This document shows, piece by piece, positions 6,879-9,278 of a stretch of 9,278 nt of DNA. The notes under the pieces were generated by a model. That model saw only the letters and a list, made by a program, of their open reading frames with translations. It was not told the origin of the DNA and made no database searches. Where the stretch lies: assembly GCA_903881535.1 (NCBI GenBank), contig CAIRTT010000063.1, positions 1 through 9,278 of the forward strand, given 5' to 3'. This DNA comes from an uncultured Armatimonadota bacterium (lineage in GTDB: Bacteria; Armatimonadota; Armatimonadia; Armatimonadales; Armatimonadaceae). Both the position numbers and the translations under genes were made by a program. Every line of letters begins with the position of its first letter. Position 1 is the stretch's first letter.

Positions 6879-8312
6879 ATGCCGATTCCTGACAGCCACT
6901 ACGATGCCGCCATCGCCGCCGAAAAACGCGGCGACTTTGCCACCGCTGAGCGGGAATATCTGGCAGCCAGCAAAGTGTTTGGAGGTCGGGGAGATACCAA
7001 CACTCGCGACTACTACGCATCGCTTTCAAAGCTCTGCCATCAGGATGTACGCCTTATGGTTGACCAGCTAACTGAGTTCGAGAAATCAAGTCGTAGTCTT
7101 GCTCGAAACGAACCATCCCGTGGATGTTTCCTAGGAGCGTGTATCGACAGGGATGATGCCATCCGCAAGGTCTCCGGTGACAACGGGCAGTTTCACGGCG
7201 ATTGGTCCGACTTCGATACGCGCATCGGCCGTCGCCACGCAACTGCATTTATGTACCTCTCGTACGGACGTCCAGCTCCCGTCAACTGGCTAGGACAGCT
7301 GGCACGTCGTGGGATGGGTGGGCAAATCGTGATGGACATCAAGGACATCACCCAAACGCGGAACACGGGCTACCTCAAGACGTTCGCAGCTGACATCGCC
7401 CAGACCCGCACCCCTGTTTTTCTACGCTTTGCGGGTGAAATGAATGGCGACTGGGTTCCATACCACCGCGACCCGGCGGCTTACAAAGCTGCTTTCCGCC
7501 GCGTTGCTGAAGTAATGCATGCAAATGCACCCAACATCGCGATGGTCTGGTGCCCAAACTGGATTCCACAGGACAAGATTGACCGCTACTACCCCGGTCC
7601 AGATGCTGTCGACTGGGTGGGTGTGAACTTCTATTCGGTCTACTTCCGTGACAATAACATTAAGAGGCCCGATCCTGAGCGGCACCCGGCAAGCTGTCTG
7701 GACTATGTCTATGAGCATTACTCAGGCAGCCACCCGATGATGATTGGTGAGTGGGCGGCGAGTCAGGAAAGCCAGGTGGATGGCCGCCGTCGCAATGACT
7801 TTTGCATCGACAAAATCATCCAGCTCTACACTGCCCTCCCAAGCCGCTATCCACGAATCAAGGCTGTGCACTGGCTGAGCATGAATGCCCTTCTGCACGC
7901 AAAGCCGGGTCGCCGGTTGAATAACTATGCACTCTTGGGTAGTCCAGAGATTGCAGAAGCCTATCGCGCAGCAACGGACACCCCTTGGTACCTCGACCGC
8001 TGTAAACAAGGTGCGCAGCCAGCTATTGTCCCGCAGCTTTTCACGGGTGGCGATATCCGGATGCAGGGGCCGACGACGCTCCGCTTGGATGTTCAAACAC
8101 GGGACCAGCGCCCGGTTGTCGAGTGGATGCTGGCGGGAAAGGTTATCGGGACCACGCAAGCCCCGGATATCCACCGCATCACGGTCAACCCGCAGCAGCT
8201 GTCATCGTTTCATGACCCGCTTGTCATCATCGTAAAGCCAAAGCGGGGCAAACCGCTGGTCATAAAAGCTACACTGCATCGCGGGCCCGTTCCCGGCGCA
8301 AGCCGGGCCTAA
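6879..8312 (+). CDS. GH26-like glycoside hydrolase with TPR-like N-terminus
   Basis: The product has 477 residues. Residues 6-34 (HYDAAIAAEKRGDFATAEREYLAASKVFG region) look like one TPR-type helical pair. Residues about 82-372 resemble a clan GH-A TIM barrel of family GH26 (mannanase-type). FLRFAGEMNGDW (181-192) contains the expected acid/base E187 with R183, and MMIGEWAAS (287-295) carries the nucleophile E291 at the end of a later strand. The usual His before the acid/base Glu (HE) is Gly here, so substrate may differ from beta-mannan. The C-terminal about 90 residues look like a beta-sandwich module. No signal peptide is visible, unusual for this family, so the enzyme may be cytoplasmic or exported another way. 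No Shine-Dalgarno precedes the start. The stop codon overlaps that of the convergent RND gene. Substrate is not predictable from sequence alone. Confidence 0.82.
   Translation: MPIPDSHYDAAIAAEKRGDFATAEREYLAASKVFGGRGDTNTRDYYASLSKLCHQDVRLMVDQLTEFEKSSRSLARNEPSRGCFLGACIDRDDAIRKVSGDNGQFHGDWSDFDTRIGRRHATAFMYLSYGRPAPVNWLGQLARRGMGGQIVMDIKDITQTRNTGYLKTFAADIAQTRTPVFLRFAGEMNGDWVPYHRDPAAYKAAFRRVAEVMHANAPNIAMVWCPNWIPQDKIDRYYPGPDAVDWVGVNFYSVYFRDNNIKRPDPERHPASCLDYVYEHYSGSHPMMIGEWAASQESQVDGRRRNDFCIDKIIQLYTALPSRYPRIKAVHWLSMNALLHAKPGRRLNNYALLGSPEIAEAYRAATDTPWYLDRCKQGAQPAIVPQLFTGGDIRMQGPTTLRLDVQTRDQRPVVEWMLAGKVIGTTQAPDIHRITVNPQQLSSFHDPLVIIVKPKRGKPLVIKATLHRGPVPGASRA
8292..8307. repeat. GNRA-capped hairpin at the 3' end of the GH26-like gene
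   Basis: CCCGGC (8292-8297) and GCCGGG (8302-8307) form a perfect 6-bp stem around a GCAA loop, inside the last codons of the gene. There is no T-tract, so it is not an intrinsic terminator by sequence. It could stabilise the 3' end or cause pausing where two transcription units meet. Confidence 0.5.
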
Positions 8313-9278
8313 CCCTTTGTCCGCATCCGCTGCGCAAGGTCATCCAGGAGTGTATACACAACCGGGACCACAAAAAGCGTCAGCACTGTACTTGTGAGCA
8401 AGCCGCCAATCACCGCAGTTGCCAGTGGGACCTGAATCTCAGTGCCCTTGCCATAGCCCATCGCCAGCGGCAACATTCCGAGCACCGCAGCGCCACTGGT
8501 CATCAAAATCGGACGCAGACGCGTTGGGCTTGCTTCGAGAACGGCATCGATGCGGCTAAGTCCACGCTCGCGCAGCTGGTTGGTGTACTCGATCAGCAAA
8601 ATGCCGTTCTTGACGACAATTCCGACCAGCAGTAACAAACCAATAAATGCCGTCAGGCCAAAGCTGCGCCCCGTCAGAAACAAGCCTAACAACACGCCGA
8701 CAATCGACAGCGGAACCGTCGTTAGAATCGTCAATGGATAAATAAACGACTCAAACTGGCTTGCGAGCAGCATATAAATCAATGCCACAGCAAGCACAAC
8801 CGCAAGCCAAAGTCCATTGAACTCTTCCTGGCGCTGGCGCTGCTGACGCCCAAGATCCCAGAACATGCCATCCGGGAGCGTCACCCCCATCATCACCTTC
8901 TCGATATCCTTGGCGACATCACTCTGCGGGCGTGTCTGCACGCTTCCACCAATCGAAATGTAGCGCTGGCTATCGATACGGCTTACTTCGTTCGGTCCAG
9001 TTCCGATTTCTGCGCGAGCGACGGCCCTTACAGGAATCTGTGCCCCAGACCTCGATGCCACCGGCAAACCGAGCAGCTGCTCGGGCTGTTTACGCAGTGC
9101 TTCAGGAACCTGAACGACGATTGGATACTGGAAGCCACCTTCCTGATAAAAACCAGCCTGCTCACCACTGGTCGCCGCTCCAAGCACCGCAGCAACATCC
9201 CGGAAGCTCACGCCAAGCCGCGCAGCCTTCTCACGATCGACATGACTCTGCAGCTCGGGAGTCGCATCCTGAACACTG
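8309..9278 (-). CDS. RND efflux transporter permease (HAE1/AcrB type), C-terminal part
   Basis: The frame is open from the right edge to the TAG at 8309-8311, about 322 residues, so only the C-terminal third of a roughly 1,000-residue inner-membrane pump is seen. The first visible part, VQDATPELQSHVDREKAARL, is the periplasmic porter/docking region typical of HAE1 permeases. Transmembrane helices follow: LWLAVVLAVALIYMLLASQF, a YPLTILTTVPLSIVGVLLGL segment, FIGLLLLVGIVV and the final GGLLTSTVLTLFVVPVVYTL. The motif GIVVKNGILLIEY contains the Lys matching the proton-relay Lys of AcrB TM10 (codon 8609-8611). These pumps export toxic compounds or envelope components using the proton gradient, together with a periplasmic adaptor and outer-membrane channel; neither partner is in this window. 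An internal GTG at 9211 is not the true start, because family homology continues upstream to the edge. Confidence 0.95.
   Translation of the reverse strand, partial: SVQDATPELQSHVDREKAARLGVSFRDVAAVLGAATSGEQAGFYQEGGFQYPIVVQVPEALRKQPEQLLGLPVASRSGAQIPVRAVARAEIGTGPNEVSRIDSQRYISIGGSVQTRPQSDVAKDIEKVMMGVTLPDGMFWDLGRQQRQRQEEFNGLWLAVVLAVALIYMLLASQFESFIYPLTILTTVPLSIVGVLLGLFLTGRSFGLTAFIGLLLLVGIVVKNGILLIEYTNQLRERGLSRIDAVLEASPTRLRPILMTSGAAVLGMLPLAMGYGKGTEIQVPLATAVIGGLLTSTVLTLFVVPVVYTLLDDLAQRMRTKG

Noticed and set aside
7722..8174. A 150-residue minus-strand open frame opposite the GH26-like gene
   Set aside because: It has no domain, signal or ribosome binding site; the plus-strand frame covers the same bases with recognisable catalytic motifs.
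8309..9211. Reading the RND fragment as a complete 300-residue protein starting at GTG 9211
   Set aside because: The frame stays open to the right edge and the extra residues continue normal HAE1 permease homology, so the GTG is an internal Val.

Overview
The window is about 9.3 kb of a bacterial chromosome. The best clue to the host is the type IV prepilin-like gene at 1001-1858: its N-terminus runs from a classic N-methylation motif into ILFPVFAQAREKARQ. I associate that signature, from memory, with the abundant DUF1559-like 'H-x-x-G' prepilin paralogs of Armatimonadota (Fimbriimonas/Chthonomonas-like bacteria). A DUF1501 protein, a PQQ-like propeller beside a CXXCH protein, and several glycoside hydrolases fit the Armatimonadota/Planctomycetes-like accessory gene pool. 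The phylum assignment is an inference.

Layout from left to right. (1) 1-695, minus strand: the N-terminal half of a DUF1501 protein with a twin-arginine-like leader, running off the left edge. (2) 696-1000: a divergent control region of about 305 bp. (3) 1001-1858, plus: a prepilin-like pseudopilin followed by a strong intrinsic terminator. (4) 1859-2078: a convergent intergenic region with the prepilin terminator, a perfect 12-bp palindromic repeat and a second, possibly bidirectional, terminator. (5) 2079-3713, minus: a secreted GH20 beta-N-acetylhexosaminidase with an intact catalytic Asp-Glu pair. (6) 3800-5272 and 5217-6755, minus: an overlapping pair in which a secreted PQQ-like beta-propeller protein precedes an exported protein of unknown fold with one CXXCH heme-c motif. 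(7) 6879-8312, plus: a GH26-like glycoside hydrolase with a TPR-like N-terminus and no signal peptide. (8) 8309-9278, minus: the C-terminal part of an RND (HAE1/AcrB-type) efflux permease running off the right edge. Its stop codon overlaps that of the GH26 gene.

How the genes relate. Most products are predicted to be exported or envelope-bound (Tat-type DUF1501, pseudopilin, GH20, propeller, CXXCH protein, RND pump), so the region looks like ordinary accessory envelope and glycan-use content. The only clear operon is propeller plus CXXCH protein. Because the genes alternate in direction, the others are probably transcribed separately. I see no mobile element, CRISPR array, tRNA or rRNA. I found no convincing new multi-gene system; the propeller/CXXCH pair is the best candidate for undescribed biology.
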